Assembly (NCBI GenBank): GCA_039028975.1 | Contig: JBCCHB010000109.1 | Location: forward strand, 1 to 58,903 | Reading direction: 5' to 3' | Source: JAHBNG01 sp039028975 | GTDB taxonomy: Bacteria > Chloroflexota > Anaerolineae > Caldilineales > Caldilineaceae | DNA length: 58,903 nucleotides | Part shown: one piece after another, positions 34,912-44,448 of the stretch | How the letters are laid out: every line of letters begins with the position of its first letter | Numbering within the stretch: the first letter of the stretch is position 1 | The notes under the pieces: model-generated | Databases searched by the model: none | Seen by the model: only the letters and a program-made list of their open reading frames with translations | What the model was told of the DNA's origin: nothing | Program-made: the position numbers and the translations under genes

Positions 34912-35532
34912 CTAGGTTAGTGAAATTCCCATGGCCTTATCCACTGCCGGACGATTGCCCACAGCTTCTATCCAACGCTTTACATTTGGAAATTGCGCCA
35001 GCTCTAATCCGAGCATAGCCGGATTATTTACCCACGGATAGGTTGCCATGTCCGCAATTGAGTACGCGCCACCAAGGTATTCTGCTTCTCCTAGGCGGAT
35101 CTCCAATACACCATAGAGCCGCTCTGATTCAGCACGGTAACGTTCAATGGCATACGGAATCTCTTCGTCACGAAACCGGAAATGACCATATTGGCCAAAC
35201 ATGGGGCCAATACCACCCATTTGGAACATAAGCCATTGAATTGTAGTAGAGCGGGTTGGTTCGTTCTTTGGCAAGAACTGTTCATACTTTTCCGCCAGGT
35301 AAATCAAAATTGCCCCAGACTCAAAGACAACCACAGGCTCCTCATCAGCGCCTGCGCGATCAACTAAAGTGGGGATCCGCCCGTTAGGATTCAACTTTAA
35401 GTAGGCTGGCGATTTCTGTTCTCCATTAAGGCGAATCGGCTTCATCTCATAGTCTACTCCTAACTCTTCAAGCATAATAAGTGGTTTGCGACCGTTAGGC
35501 GTAGTCCACAAGTACAGTTCCAACATTCTCAT
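34912..35532 (-). CDS. Glutathione S-transferase, YfcG/Ure2-like (Nu class)
   Basis: 206 aa. GAGGAG precedes the ATG at 35532; an ATG two codons later is also usable. The thioredoxin-like N-terminal domain carries WTTPNGRKPLIMLEELG, LKLNPNGRIPTLVD and VFESGAILIYLAEKY. The helical domain carries IQWLMFQMGGIGPMFGQ. These are the hallmarks of the YfcG/Ure2-like group, which often has disulfide-reductase rather than classic conjugating activity. It is cytoplasmic. The gene is single and converges with the response regulator. Confidence 0.88.
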   Translation of the reverse strand: MRMLELYLWTTPNGRKPLIMLEELGVDYEMKPIRLNGEQKSPAYLKLNPNGRIPTLVDRAGADEEPVVVFESGAILIYLAEKYEQFLPKNEPTRSTTIQWLMFQMGGIGPMFGQYGHFRFRDEEIPYAIERYRAESERLYGVLEIRLGEAEYLGGAYSIADMATYPWVNNPAMLGLELAQFPNVKRWIEAVGNRPAVDKAMGISLT

Positions 35533-35911
35533 TTTCTCCTCAAATTTGATTTAGCTAAGATTTAACTTTGGATATTATGATTCTGTCCAATATACTGCTC
35601 TGTACAAAGCAATCATATTCGAACCCATCTTTTGCATACGTCTTTTACATGCGATACCATTGCATCATATAGAATTCTAGATAGATCGATGCAAGCAAGA
35701 ATACGATGCGTGCAAAAGATGGCAACCGTCAACCTGCATCGTAATGCAGCAGATAAGTCAGAGTATAGCTGCCAGTTTAATTTTGTCCCTACGTTTGTCT
35801 GTTCAGCTCCAAAATACGCTGCAAACAGAGGGAACCCCCACTTGTAAAGATGTCAGAACGGGTACAAAAATGCAACTGGCTAACTATAGAAGATTGAAAG
35901 GAAGCTTATTC
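35533..35911. other. Divergent intergenic region before the protease gene
   Basis: It lies between the minus-strand GST gene and the plus-strand protease gene and presumably contains both promoters. No hairpin, RNA or gene is recognised. The open frame extends upstream to 35744, but the ribosome site AAAGGAAG points to the ATG at 35912. Confidence 0.5.
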
Positions 35912-37405
35912 ATGCAAGATCCCAAATATAGGCTCGAAACATACGCACCACAACAAGAAAAGACATCAAACCATTCATCTAAGCAGGTAGGGAACCAATT
36001 CCAGCAGCGTCTTCTGCTGGCCCTGTTGTTGACGTTATCATTAGGAGTCGGCGCACTATTCAGCCCTATTATATGGGAGAACATTCCAGCTTCAGCCGAT
36101 AGCTTGGCCAGCCAAACGGCTGCACCCTTGCCCCAAATTGATCTATCGACCTCACTCTTTGATGATCAAGAAGAGCTAGCGAATCTATACGATGCTTTAG
36201 CACCCTCTGTAGTCGCCATTAGTGTACGTACCAATGTCCAATCTCAGTTCGGTTCACCATTTCGGCAGGATGGTGAAGATGTTCCCCAATTAGGGGGAGA
36301 AGGCTCGGGCTGGATATTTGACAATGAAGGACATATTGTGACAAACAATCACGTTGTAGAGGATGCTTCGTCTGTTACGGTGCTCTTCTACAATGGCATG
36401 TGGGCGGATGCAGAGGTCATTGCAACAGATCCGCAGGCAGATTTAGCGGTCATCAAAGTTACGCCACCAGACGACATAGTCTGGCAGCCACTGCCCTTGG
36501 CCAAATCAGGTGATATACGAGTTGGGCATATGGTGATTGCCATGGGAAACCCCTTTGGCTTAGAAAACACCATGACGACTGGGATTGTTAGTGCCATGGG
36601 TCGCAGTCAGCGTATTGGCGGAGATACTCGTTACCAGCTACCCGACATTATTCAGACAGACGCAGCGATCAACCCAGGGAATAGCGGCGGCCCGCTTTTG
36701 AACCTTCGTGGGGAAGTTGTGGGCGTTAACTTCGCCATTCAATCTGAGGTACGTAGCAATTCAGGCGTAGGCTTTGCCATTCCTGTAGCCATTGTAGAAC
36801 GCATCGTGCCTGCCCTGATCTCGGATGGAGTATATGACTATCCATTCTTGGGTATTAGCGGCAACAGCCTGAATCCATTTACGTCTGAACTATACAACGC
36901 ACCGGAAAATCTACTCGGTGTTTATGTAGCCAGCGTTGTCGACGATGGCCCCTCTGCCGACGCCGGCATCTATGGCGATGATGAGGGCGGTGGTGATATC
37001 ATTGTTGCCATTGATGGGGAAGCAGTTGGCAGCTTTGAAGATCTGATCGGTTATTTATACACAGAAAAAATGCCAGGCGAAGTTGTCACCCTGACCGTCA
37101 TGCGAGATGGTAACGAAGTCAACCTGCCCGTTGAGCTGACGAATCGGCCTGATGCACGGATCTTTACTCGGGCCAATAACCCATTCCCATCTGGGCAGGT
37201 CAATGCACGGGATGCGATTGCACTTGCTGTGGAGGCTGTTGAAGAAGAAGATCTCCTTGATGGGGAAATCATTCAGCGGATTGCTTCGCAAGAAGAGTTG
37301 GATGGTGAAGAAGTTTGGGTCGTTGAACTTAGCACAGAGGATCAGGTGGCTCAAGTGGTGATTAAGAAAGAGGGCGGTGAGTTGGTGGAAATCGTCGTCG
37401 AATAG
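35912..37405 (+). CDS. HtrA/DegP-like S1C serine protease with PDZ domain
   Basis: 497 aa from ATG 35912 (AAAGGAAG nine bases upstream). In order: one membrane anchor (about 33-53); a trypsin-like domain with His147 (TNNHVVED), Asp177 (PQADLAVIKV) and Ser258 (NPGNSGGPL); one PDZ domain (about 310-412); and a C-terminal acidic extension (about 430-497, ELSTEDQVAQVVIKKEGGE) that resembles a PepSY-like beta-alpha module and is unusual for HtrA. It should degrade or refold damaged proteins outside the membrane. The gene is monocistronic and ends before a strong hairpin. Confidence 0.92.
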   Translation: MQDPKYRLETYAPQQEKTSNHSSKQVGNQFQQRLLLALLLTLSLGVGALFSPIIWENIPASADSLASQTAAPLPQIDLSTSLFDDQEELANLYDALAPSVVAISVRTNVQSQFGSPFRQDGEDVPQLGGEGSGWIFDNEGHIVTNNHVVEDASSVTVLFYNGMWADAEVIATDPQADLAVIKVTPPDDIVWQPLPLAKSGDIRVGHMVIAMGNPFGLENTMTTGIVSAMGRSQRIGGDTRYQLPDIIQTDAAINPGNSGGPLLNLRGEVVGVNFAIQSEVRSNSGVGFAIPVAIVERIVPALISDGVYDYPFLGISGNSLNPFTSELYNAPENLLGVYVASVVDDGPSADAGIYGDDEGGGDIIVAIDGEAVGSFEDLIGYLYTEKMPGEVVTLTVMRDGNEVNLPVELTNRPDARIFTRANNPFPSGQVNARDAIALAVEAVEEEDLLDGEIIQRIASQEELDGEEVWVVELSTEDQVAQVVIKKEGGELVEIVVE

Positions 37406-37470
37406 ATCCAGCCGATACTGAACTCACTCTCATCACATACAATTTCGTAGTAAGTTGGTGTTGAGATGGC

Positions 37471-37502
37471 AAAGCGCCGCAACGGAATCGTTGCGGCGCT
37501 TT
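37471..37502 (+). terminator. Strong hairpin after the HtrA-like gene
   Basis: AAAGCGCCGCAAC and GTTGCGGCGCTTT form a perfect 13-bp stem around GGAATC, 66 bases past the stop, followed by GTGCTTATT. It is probably a Rho-independent terminator. It could also serve the minus-strand gene ending at 37561. Confidence 0.8.
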
Positions 37503-37560
37503 GTGCTTATTCGTCTAGAAGGCTTGAGAGCAAAAAGTCGATCTTCGACCCTGTCCTATT

Positions 37561-38631
37561 CTATTCAGCTACTGTCAGTGTAGCCTTACGCACCGCAAAA
37601 TAGTCATCCCCCGAAAAAACGAGGTAGATGGTCTGGCCATCGTCGCTCATCCATTTGGTGGGGAAGGAACCAGTTTCACCAGGCCCGACATCCCACTCTG
37701 CGGTGAAGTAAGCAGTTGTCCATGGCCCCCATGGTGTAGGAGCGTCGTAAACGCCAAAACCGCCTTCATATCGTTGGTCCTGATTTGGATCGGGTAAACC
37801 CTGCCACCAGAGGAAGCGTTCTAGGCCAGCATTATAGCTGATCCCAGAACGACGCACACCCCCTGGATTAGAGAAGACCGAGCCACGGCTTGTTATGTCA
37901 TCGGACCACTGTGGGATGTCACCATCCAATGCAACAAAAAATTCGTACTCATCTCGCACGGTTATCTTCTCTTTGTGGACACGGGTAAGGACAAAATCAT
38001 CAGCCGGGTCATAAGCGCTTGGAGAGTCCGGTGTAACCATGTAGACATACTCGTCCAGTGCTCCCTCATAATTTGAGCCAAAGTTGATAAAGGTGCAGTA
38101 GCCAAAGTCGGTAAACGTCCACTCACTCCAAGTCCAACTAACGGCACTATCCGACGACCAAGCCAGTTGACAGCCGCGGCCATTGTTGTCGGCATTGCGC
38201 ACCCACATGTAGAGGATTTCGTCCACCATGAGCATCCCACTGGCTTTCTTTCCGCTGGCCCCTCCACCGAATTGCTCATCTTCAGAGCGGATGTTGATGC
38301 CCACAAAGTCTTCTGGGCCACCTGTCACCTTGGCAAAGCCCAAGCTAAGTTTCGTATCAATCTGCGGTTCAAAGCCATTGCCGTCTCCATACGTCGTGTA
38401 GAGATCGCCATCGCTTGCCCATGTTAGGGGCCAATTATCACTCCCGGACGCGGCCCGTACAATTGAGTCCACCTCATCCCAAGTAATTTGGGTTATTAGA
38501 GAACTGGCTGGAACAGGTAACACAGGCGGATCGTCGGATACAGCCAGCGGCAAAAAGATATTGCACGCAGTCGTGCAACCCAGTAATAGGGCGGAAAGGG
38601 TGTAGATTTGGGCAAGCATGATTGGTTTCAT
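37561..38631 (-). CDS. Exported DUF4185-like protein
   Basis: 356 aa from ATG 38631 (a TTG one codon earlier also fits). A signal peptide ends in LLLGC (Cys19), a probable lipobox. The body looks like a DUF4185-type five-bladed beta-propeller: DNWPLTWASDGDLYTTYGDG, GMLMVDEILYMWVRNAD, AWSSDSAVSW, GLERFLWWQG, PWGPWTTAYFT. Related domains occur beside glycoside hydrolases and may bind or cleave glycans, but no catalytic residues can be assigned. The mature N-terminus contains NIFLPLAVSDD, which resembles the C-terminal FLPL motif of other exported proteins in this window. Confidence 0.7.
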   Translation of the reverse strand: MKPIMLAQIYTLSALLLGCTTACNIFLPLAVSDDPPVLPVPASSLITQITWDEVDSIVRAASGSDNWPLTWASDGDLYTTYGDGNGFEPQIDTKLSLGFAKVTGGPEDFVGINIRSEDEQFGGGASGKKASGMLMVDEILYMWVRNADNNGRGCQLAWSSDSAVSWTWSEWTFTDFGYCTFINFGSNYEGALDEYVYMVTPDSPSAYDPADDFVLTRVHKEKITVRDEYEFFVALDGDIPQWSDDITSRGSVFSNPGGVRRSGISYNAGLERFLWWQGLPDPNQDQRYEGGFGVYDAPTPWGPWTTAYFTAEWDVGPGETGSFPTKWMSDDGQTIYLVFSGDDYFAVRKATLTVAE

Positions 38632-38787
38632 CAAAAAAGGGTAGATGATATGGTGGATGGTGGCGCAGATAAACTATATACTAGCTATCGTCCACCAGCC
38701 ACACTTTTAGGAACGAGAATTAAATGACGTGGGCATTAGAAAGTGCTAAACCCGATTGAAACGCGCAAGTTATTTACTATTCATTCC

Positions 38788-39492
38788 TTAATCTCTTTGC
38801 AGTGCCATAAGCAGTCGTAGCACGTACCAGAAGAGGAGTGCAACTGAAGCGAAGAGTGATAGGGCAGCGGCCACGTGCCGATCTTCAGGGTAGTTGTGTA
38901 GTACATTGTCGGTATCACGTAGAATGGCGCCACCAGCCAAAGCGATCATGGCAACGGAGAACCAAGTACCGAGGTGGAAGCCAAAGAGTAAGCTACCAGC
39001 AATTAAGAGGAGTGCCGCAATGCCACCCCACATGAGTACACCGTTGAGGAAGCTAAAATCCTTGCGAGTCCACCAAGCAATGGCCGTTAGCCCAATAAAG
39101 CCTGCAATCGTAAGGGAGGCAGCGCTTTGAATAACGCCTGGGGCCGTTGAATCGGCAATATAGAGCATAGGGACGAAGATGATGGCCTCTGCCACCACAT
39201 AGGCCGCCAGAGCAGCCAACTGAGCCATAGAGGATTCGGCTCTAGCCGCCGTCCATGAAGCCAACCAGCCGATGATCATAAAGGCACCCAAAACGAGTAG
39301 CCAAGAGCCACCCAGCAAAGTCCGGGCAATTGGTTCTGCAAGACCGGATGTGAAGAGATAGATCTCAATGGCCGTAAAGCCCAAAATCGCACCCAGCAGA
39401 TAAGTGTAGGTGCGCATAATAAAGTCGGCTCGGCGGTCTTGGCTGAGCAGGGCCGCAGGCGTTTGAGAGAATGAATCAGTATTAAAAGACAT
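38788..39492 (-). CDS. Bax inhibitor-1/YccA family membrane protein
   Basis: 234 aa from ATG 39492 (AAGGA upstream). It has about seven membrane helices and a cytoplasmic N-terminus (MRTYTYLLGAILGFTAIEI). The family includes pH-dependent calcium leak proteins; its physiological role in bacteria is uncertain. The frame is open upstream to 39579, but that extension would be coded by a family B palindrome and lacks a ribosome site. Confidence 0.85.
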   Translation of the reverse strand: MSFNTDSFSQTPAALLSQDRRADFIMRTYTYLLGAILGFTAIEIYLFTSGLAEPIARTLLGGSWLLVLGAFMIIGWLASWTAARAESSMAQLAALAAYVVAEAIIFVPMLYIADSTAPGVIQSAASLTIAGFIGLTAIAWWTRKDFSFLNGVLMWGGIAALLLIAGSLLFGFHLGTWFSVAMIALAGGAILRDTDNVLHNYPEDRHVAAALSLFASVALLFWYVLRLLMALQRD

Positions 39493-39515
39493 AGGGGGTT
39501 CCTTTCTTATAAATG

Positions 39516-39598
39516 GCCAGGAAAATCTTGTCTTCTCTGCGCGGGATTTCCCAGGGGGGCTGGACAAAAGTCGGGACAAACTTTCCTGGCAGACTATA
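39516..39598 (+). repeat. Family B palindromic element, copy 2
   Basis: The left end GCCAGGAAAATCTTGTC pairs with the right end GGGACAAACTTTCCTGGC, and it is followed by AGACTATAT, corresponding to GAAGTATAC in the other copies. It lies just upstream of the Bax-inhibitor-1 gene, so that gene's promoter may lie in or beyond it. Confidence 0.75.
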
Positions 39599-39752
39599 TC
39601 AGATTCCTTTTCAATTCCTATCGAAATGTATATTTTAACGTCTGTAGCAAGGCCAAATGAACCTTGTTTGCCGTCAACGCTATTGTACAGTAGAATGTGC
39701 CAATAGCCTGAATTTTGCCTGACAAGTGAAAGCAGGGTCGAAGAAAGAGCCT

Positions 39753-40979
39753 ATGACACTCACACCGCAGCAGCAAAATCACTCACTCATATCCCAACTC
39801 ATGGCAAGCGGCCAACTACTGCATCCACCCCTTGAAGCCGCATTCCGCTCTGTCTTGCGTCACCATTTTGTTCCAGACTTACCGCTGGAAGAAGTGTACC
39901 AAGATCGCTCCATTGGCACAAAGGAGATCGATGATACTCTGGTTTCATCGTCTTCCCAGCCCACAATGATGGCAATCATGCTCAGGCAGTTGGACTTGCA
40001 GCCTGGACAGAAGGTCTTGGAGATTGGTGCTGGAACTGGCTATAACGCAGCACTCATGGCCCACATTGTCGGAGGGTCTGGGCATGTGATTGCGGTTGAT
40101 ATCGATCAAGACATTGTAGATGATGCCCGCGCCCACCTTCAAGCAGCGGGCTATCCCCAAGTCCAGGTGGTCTGTGGCGATGGCGGGTATGGCTTCCCGA
40201 GCGGAGGACTCTATGATCGCATCATTCTCACCGTGGGGGCTGGGGATATTATGCCCGCTTGGTGGGAACAGTTGAAGGAGGGAGGGCGTCTGGTCCTGCC
40301 ACTGGAACTGTGTGGGCGTCAGCTCTCAATTGCGTTTGAAAAGCAGGTAGATCATCTACTCAGCCGAGCAATTCAGAGCTGTGGCTTTATTCGCTTACGT
40401 GGGGTTATGGCCTCTGAAAATGAGAGTGCAATGGCTCTGGGACCGGAACCTGGACTGACTATCTCGATGGCGAATGGTACATTACCAGTCTCGGTAGAAC
40501 AGATTTATGAATGGCTTCAAGAACCTAGCTCTATGCTGGAGAGCGAAGTCATAACGAATCCACTAGAAGCCCACGAAGGGCTGGCCTTATCGGTATTGCT
40601 GCGAGAAAGAGGTGCTTGCTTGCTTATAGCCGTGGGAGAGTTGGCCGCTCAACCCGTTTTCTCACCCCTAACGACCTACCGAGACGCCAACCATATTCGC
40701 ACTGTGGGACTTGTCTCAGCAGAGGGGATGGCCCTTTTGGCTAAACCAATGGATGATGTGCAGCCCTTCTCTGTACAGATTGTCTCATACGGAAATGATA
40801 CCGGCTTGGTGGCTCAGCTGCTGAAGCAGATCCAACGGTGGGATCAGTCAGGTCAACCCCTATCTCATACTATGAGCATTCGCGCCTATCCGCTTCGCTT
40901 GAAAGCGCCGAAAGAGGATATGGATGATGGGTCCATACGAATAGAGAAAACCTACACGGAATTTATCATTGCGCTTTAA
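39753..40979 (+). CDS. Protein-L-isoaspartate O-methyltransferase-like protein with C-terminal extension
   Basis: 408 aa from ATG 39753. Residues about 10-215 are a PCMT-type methyltransferase with SAM-binding motif VLEIGAGTGYNAALMA and the PCMT-like VYQDRSIGTKEIDDTLVSSSSQPTMMA region reduced to its core. The family methylates damaged isoaspartyl residues to start repair. The C-terminal about 190 residues (SMANGTLPVSVEQIYEWLQ) are an extension I cannot assign; some PCMT-like enzymes with such tails act in peptide modification instead. It overlaps the next gene by 11 bp, so the two are probably co-translated. Confidence 0.8.
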   Translation: MTLTPQQQNHSLISQLMASGQLLHPPLEAAFRSVLRHHFVPDLPLEEVYQDRSIGTKEIDDTLVSSSSQPTMMAIMLRQLDLQPGQKVLEIGAGTGYNAALMAHIVGGSGHVIAVDIDQDIVDDARAHLQAAGYPQVQVVCGDGGYGFPSGGLYDRIILTVGAGDIMPAWWEQLKEGGRLVLPLELCGRQLSIAFEKQVDHLLSRAIQSCGFIRLRGVMASENESAMALGPEPGLTISMANGTLPVSVEQIYEWLQEPSSMLESEVITNPLEAHEGLALSVLLRERGACLLIAVGELAAQPVFSPLTTYRDANHIRTVGLVSAEGMALLAKPMDDVQPFSVQIVSYGNDTGLVAQLLKQIQRWDQSGQPLSHTMSIRAYPLRLKAPKEDMDDGSIRIEKTYTEFIIAL

Positions 40980-41718
40980 CTTTTACGCCCAAGCGGCCAC
41001 TTTCTTAGAGCGTCCCAATCGCTTCCGAATCGCAGCCAAGCTGCAAGATTCAGGGGAGGTTGTCAATGCACACTGCCCAAACCCAGGCCGTCTGCAGGAG
41101 TTGCTCATCCCAGGAGCAACGGTCTACGTAAGCCCGGCAACAAACCCGGCACGAAAGACGGGCTACGACCTGCGCTTTGTAGAACATCCCGAGCATGGCA
41201 CGCTAATTAGCCTAGACACCCGCTTGCCAAACGATGTGGCTGAGGAAGGGTTGCAAAACCGATGTTTTGAACCCCTTGCTTCGTTCACGACTATTGAACG
41301 GGAGGTGACAATAGCCAGCGCCCATCATTCAGTCCAAAGTCGCATCGACTTTCGATTGAAGAATTCCCAAGATCAGCAACTCTGGCTTGAAGTAAAATCT
41401 GTTTCGCTAGTTCAAGGGCGTCAAGCCCTCTTTCCTGATGCGCCCACAGAGCGAGGTCGTCGTCATCTAGAAGAGCTAGTTCACCGCGTTAAAGAGGGTG
41501 AACAGGCAGCCGTCCTCTTCATTGTACAACGGCCCGACGCGGATGAAGTTCGGCCTCACTGGGAGACAGATCCCCAATTTGCCCAAGCGCTTATGGATGC
41601 CAAAGCAGCGGGTGTGACGCTCTTTGCCTACACGTGCCGTGTGACAACGGAAGAGGTGCAAATTGATCGGGCAGTGCCGGTGATTACTTCCACTGCGCCG
41701 TTGATAAAAGAGGGTTAG
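40969..41718 (+). CDS. sfsA: SfsA-family protein
   Basis: 249 aa from TTG 40969, overlapping the end of the upstream methyltransferase gene. It shows the typical SfsA pattern: NRFRIAAKLQDSGEVVNAHCPNPGRL near the start, KTGYDLRFVEHPEHG, SRIDFRLKNSQDQQLWLEVKSVSLV and a C-terminal HLEELVHRVKEGEQAAVLFIVQR region. The E-V-K within WLEVKSV fits a PD-(D/E)XK-like nuclease fold. The E. coli name comes from sugar-fermentation stimulation; the true activity remains unsettled. It converges with the next gene 12 bp away. Confidence 0.92.
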   Translation: MRFNFYAQAATFLERPNRFRIAAKLQDSGEVVNAHCPNPGRLQELLIPGATVYVSPATNPARKTGYDLRFVEHPEHGTLISLDTRLPNDVAEEGLQNRCFEPLASFTTIEREVTIASAHHSVQSRIDFRLKNSQDQQLWLEVKSVSLVQGRQALFPDAPTERGRRHLEELVHRVKEGEQAAVLFIVQRPDADEVRPHWETDPQFAQALMDAKAAGVTLFAYTCRVTTEEVQIDRAVPVITSTAPLIKEG

Positions 41719-41730
41719 TTCAATCAGATC

Positions 41731-42426
41731 TCAGGAACGAAAGACGCCAAGTGCTGTATCTAGTTGGGTAATAAAAAATTCGCCCTGCTCTAGCGAGGCC
41801 AAATCTGCCTTTACTGTCTTAAAGCGCTCGATCATTTCTTGATTATCTGGCTCCTCGATAAGTTGAGTCATGATGGCGTAACCGAGGCAAAGCAAGTTAT
41901 CGGCTTCAGCTTCTACGCTCTCGGCTAAGGCTGACGCGCGACCAAATCGCTCACGGGCGGCATCCATGTTGCCGAGGGCCATCTCATGAGCACCGATTAG
42001 CCACTGTGCGCGGGATAAGGGTAGCGGCTCCTTACGTAGTTCTTCCCCCAAACGCAAATTCGTGTGGGCCGCTTCCATGCCCACCGCCATAGATTCTTTG
42101 CTTAGGGAAATACCGGGGTCATTCCAGCCGGGCCACATATTTGCGCCTAAGTTGAATGCAATGCCCTTGGCCGTGCTGCGTAATTGATAGGCAGTTTCAG
42201 CATTCTCTTCATCAATGGCTAGGGCAGTAGCGCTTTCTAATGCCCGACGTATCCCCAAAAGCGAGACTAGGATGCTATTGGCGATATCTTTTTCCTTATT
42301 ATAGAGCGTCATGGCTAGCTTACCGCATGTATCGGCCATAGACTGAACATCTTCCTGCACTGTTAGGAAATCGATAAGTGCAGACTGCCCCTTTTCTTGC
42401 AGAATTTCCAATGCTTGGTCCACCAT
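41731..42426 (-). CDS. Cytoplasmic helical-repeat (TPR-like) protein
   Basis: 231 aa from ATG 42426, which has an ideal AGGAGG six bases upstream; the frame opens earlier at 42513 without support. It is all-alpha with TPR-like helices (RAQWLIGAHEMALGNMDAARERFGRASALAES). No signal peptide or catalytic motif. It is last in the minus-strand permease cluster, 109 bp after the second permease. Function unknown. Confidence 0.6.
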   Translation of the reverse strand: MVDQALEILQEKGQSALIDFLTVQEDVQSMADTCGKLAMTLYNKEKDIANSILVSLLGIRRALESATALAIDEENAETAYQLRSTAKGIAFNLGANMWPGWNDPGISLSKESMAVGMEAAHTNLRLGEELRKEPLPLSRAQWLIGAHEMALGNMDAARERFGRASALAESVEAEADNLLCLGYAIMTQLIEEPDNQEMIERFKTVKADLASLEQGEFFITQLDTALGVFRS

Positions 42427-42535
42427 ATTTCCTCCTTCTGCTAACAAACACATTTTGCGAACAAGTGTTCTGATTGTACAATAAATGGACCAATGAAACC
42501 AAAAGCTAGCCACAACTATTTTATCGGTTGTATTG

Positions 42536-43426
42536 TTACCGTTTGAAATCGGTAATGGTAATCCCTTTCAAGAAAGCGTTTTGAGAAAAAAAGAAGAGTA
42601 TCAAGCAGGGCAGCACAATAATGAGCGCTGCGGCCATATACAGATGCCAAGGCGTTGTCCTGCCGCCGTAGGCAACTGAAAAGTTGGCCAGAAACATGGT
42701 GAGGGTGAAATTTTTGGGCGTAGAGAGAATAATCAACGGTCCCAAAAAATCATTCCAAAAGAAGACAAAAGCAAAGACGCCTACAGCAGCAAGAGCCGGC
42801 TTAGCCAAGGGCAGAATAATCCGCCAGTAGATGGCCCAGCGAGAGGCACCGTCGATTAGGGCAGATTCGTCATATTCTCTGGGGATAGCCATAAAGAACT
42901 GGCGCAACAGAAAGATATTCCACGCAGAACCAAACCAATGCGGAATGATGAGGGGCCAGAGTGTGTCCAGCCATTGAAGGTTACGCCAGATAATAAATTG
43001 CGGCACCATGACTACGGCAAAGGGAATCATCAACGTTGCCAGCACGCCCAAAAAGAGCGCGTTCTTGCCTGGAAAATCTAGCCGGGCAAAGGCATAGGCT
43101 ACCAATGAACTGGAAAAGATAGTCCCTATAACGCCGCTGACTGTGATGATGGTCGTATTCCAGGCATAATTATAGACGGGCGGGCTGGACTCATATTTTA
43201 CCGTCATCGATTGGATAAAGTTGGACCATTGGGGCGGATCCGGTAACCAGATCGGTGGCAGTGCAAAGACCTGGTTGGCAGGCTTGAGGGCAGTGTTGAG
43301 CATCCAATAGAAAGGCAGTAAAAAAAGTGCCGTTAAAATGATTAGCGCACTATAGACCAGAAGTTGGCGCACCAACCCTGGCCGAAACCGATTGCCAAAG
43401 AGCAAAACTTGCAGTTGATTCGACAT
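42536..43426 (-). CDS. Sugar ABC transporter permease, MalG/UgpE type
   Basis: 296 aa, about six membrane helices, EAA loop at EYDESALIDGASRWAIYWRI. AGGAATT precedes the ATG. Its partner is the permease encoded 81 bp upstream (43508-44437). No binding protein or ATPase gene is adjacent; the solitary binding protein at 54463-55782 is the nearest candidate. Confidence 0.92.
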   Translation of the reverse strand: MSNQLQVLLFGNRFRPGLVRQLLVYSALIILTALFLLPFYWMLNTALKPANQVFALPPIWLPDPPQWSNFIQSMTVKYESSPPVYNYAWNTTIITVSGVIGTIFSSSLVAYAFARLDFPGKNALFLGVLATLMIPFAVVMVPQFIIWRNLQWLDTLWPLIIPHWFGSAWNIFLLRQFFMAIPREYDESALIDGASRWAIYWRIILPLAKPALAAVGVFAFVFFWNDFLGPLIILSTPKNFTLTMFLANFSVAYGGRTTPWHLYMAAALIIVLPCLILFFFSQNAFLKGITITDFKR

Positions 43427-43507
43427 AATTCCTGAAGCGTATTTTTACATAGTTTTTGAATAAAGTTTAGCGATTGATTTATTGCCAACTGACAACCGGC
43501 CAGCCGA

Positions 43508-44437
43508 CTACCCCTCTCCCTCATAGTAAACCCAGCGGCCAGCCAGTTGAAACTGGATCAAGGTTAGCCCAAAGATGAGAATAAACATGATCCATGCCAT
43601 GGCAGATGCATACCCCATCTTAAGATAGTGGAAGGCACTCTGATAGAGGTGCAAACCGAGGAAGAGGGTTGCATTATCAGGGCCACCGCCCGTCATTACA
43701 TAGGGTTCCGCAAAGGTCTGGACGCCGCCAATGATGGCCATTACAACGTTGAAGAAGATAGCAGGTGAGAGCATGGGTAGCGTAATGCTGCGAAATTTGG
43801 CCCACTCACTAGCCCCATCTATATCTGCTGCCTCGTAAAGCAGTTGGGGCATCCCTTGAAGTGCTGCCAGATAGATGACCATGGGTACACCGATATTCCA
43901 TAGACTTTTGACAACAAGCGCGTTGAGCACCGTCTCTTTTTCATAAAGCCAGTTGCGCCCCTCAAGACCAATTAGCGACAAGAGATTATTGATAATACCC
44001 AACTCGGGATGATACATCCAGACCCAAATGACCGATCCAGCCACGCCACTGATCACGGCGGGCAGATAAAAGGCCGTGCGCCAGAAGCCCTGAAAACGAA
44101 TTCGCTGATTGAGCAGCAGGGCCATGAGCAAAGCCAACACTTGGCCAATTGGAACCGAGATAAGCAAAAACTTGAAGGTCACCCAGATGGAGATGCGAAA
44201 AAATTCATCAGTGGTGAACATCTTGATGTAATGCTCAAGGCCATAGAATTTGGGTGGCGCAATCATCTTCCAGCGGAAGAAGCTTAACCCAAAGGAGGCG
44301 ATAATCGGTCCGCCAGTAAAGATGATAAAACCAATGATCCAAGGCAGGATAAAAGCATAGGCAGTGAGCGCGTCACGTCGACGTCGCTTATTTCGGTTGA
44401 ACTGACTTTGAGATTGGGTTGCCACAGAAAGACCCAT
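43508..44437 (-). CDS. Sugar ABC transporter permease, MalF/UgpA type
   Basis: 309 aa from ATG 44437, chosen because AAAGGATG lies nine bases upstream and earlier codons overlap the DinB gene. About six membrane helices, with EAA loop LLYEAADIDGASEWAKFRSI. It follows the DinB gene by 11 bp and so is probably in the same transcript as the kinase, hydratase and DinB genes upstream. Confidence 0.92.
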   Translation of the reverse strand: MGLSVATQSQSQFNRNKRRRRDALTAYAFILPWIIGFIIFTGGPIIASFGLSFFRWKMIAPPKFYGLEHYIKMFTTDEFFRISIWVTFKFLLISVPIGQVLALLMALLLNQRIRFQGFWRTAFYLPAVISGVAGSVIWVWMYHPELGIINNLLSLIGLEGRNWLYEKETVLNALVVKSLWNIGVPMVIYLAALQGMPQLLYEAADIDGASEWAKFRSITLPMLSPAIFFNVVMAIIGGVQTFAEPYVMTGGGPDNATLFLGLHLYQSAFHYLKMGYASAMAWIMFILIFGLTLIQFQLAGRWVYYEGEG

Positions 44438-44448
44438 CAAGACATCCT

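Noticed and set aside
35744..35911. Upstream extension of the HtrA-like protease
   Set aside because: The best ribosome site and the normal membrane-anchor position point to the ATG at 35912; the extension has no family counterpart.
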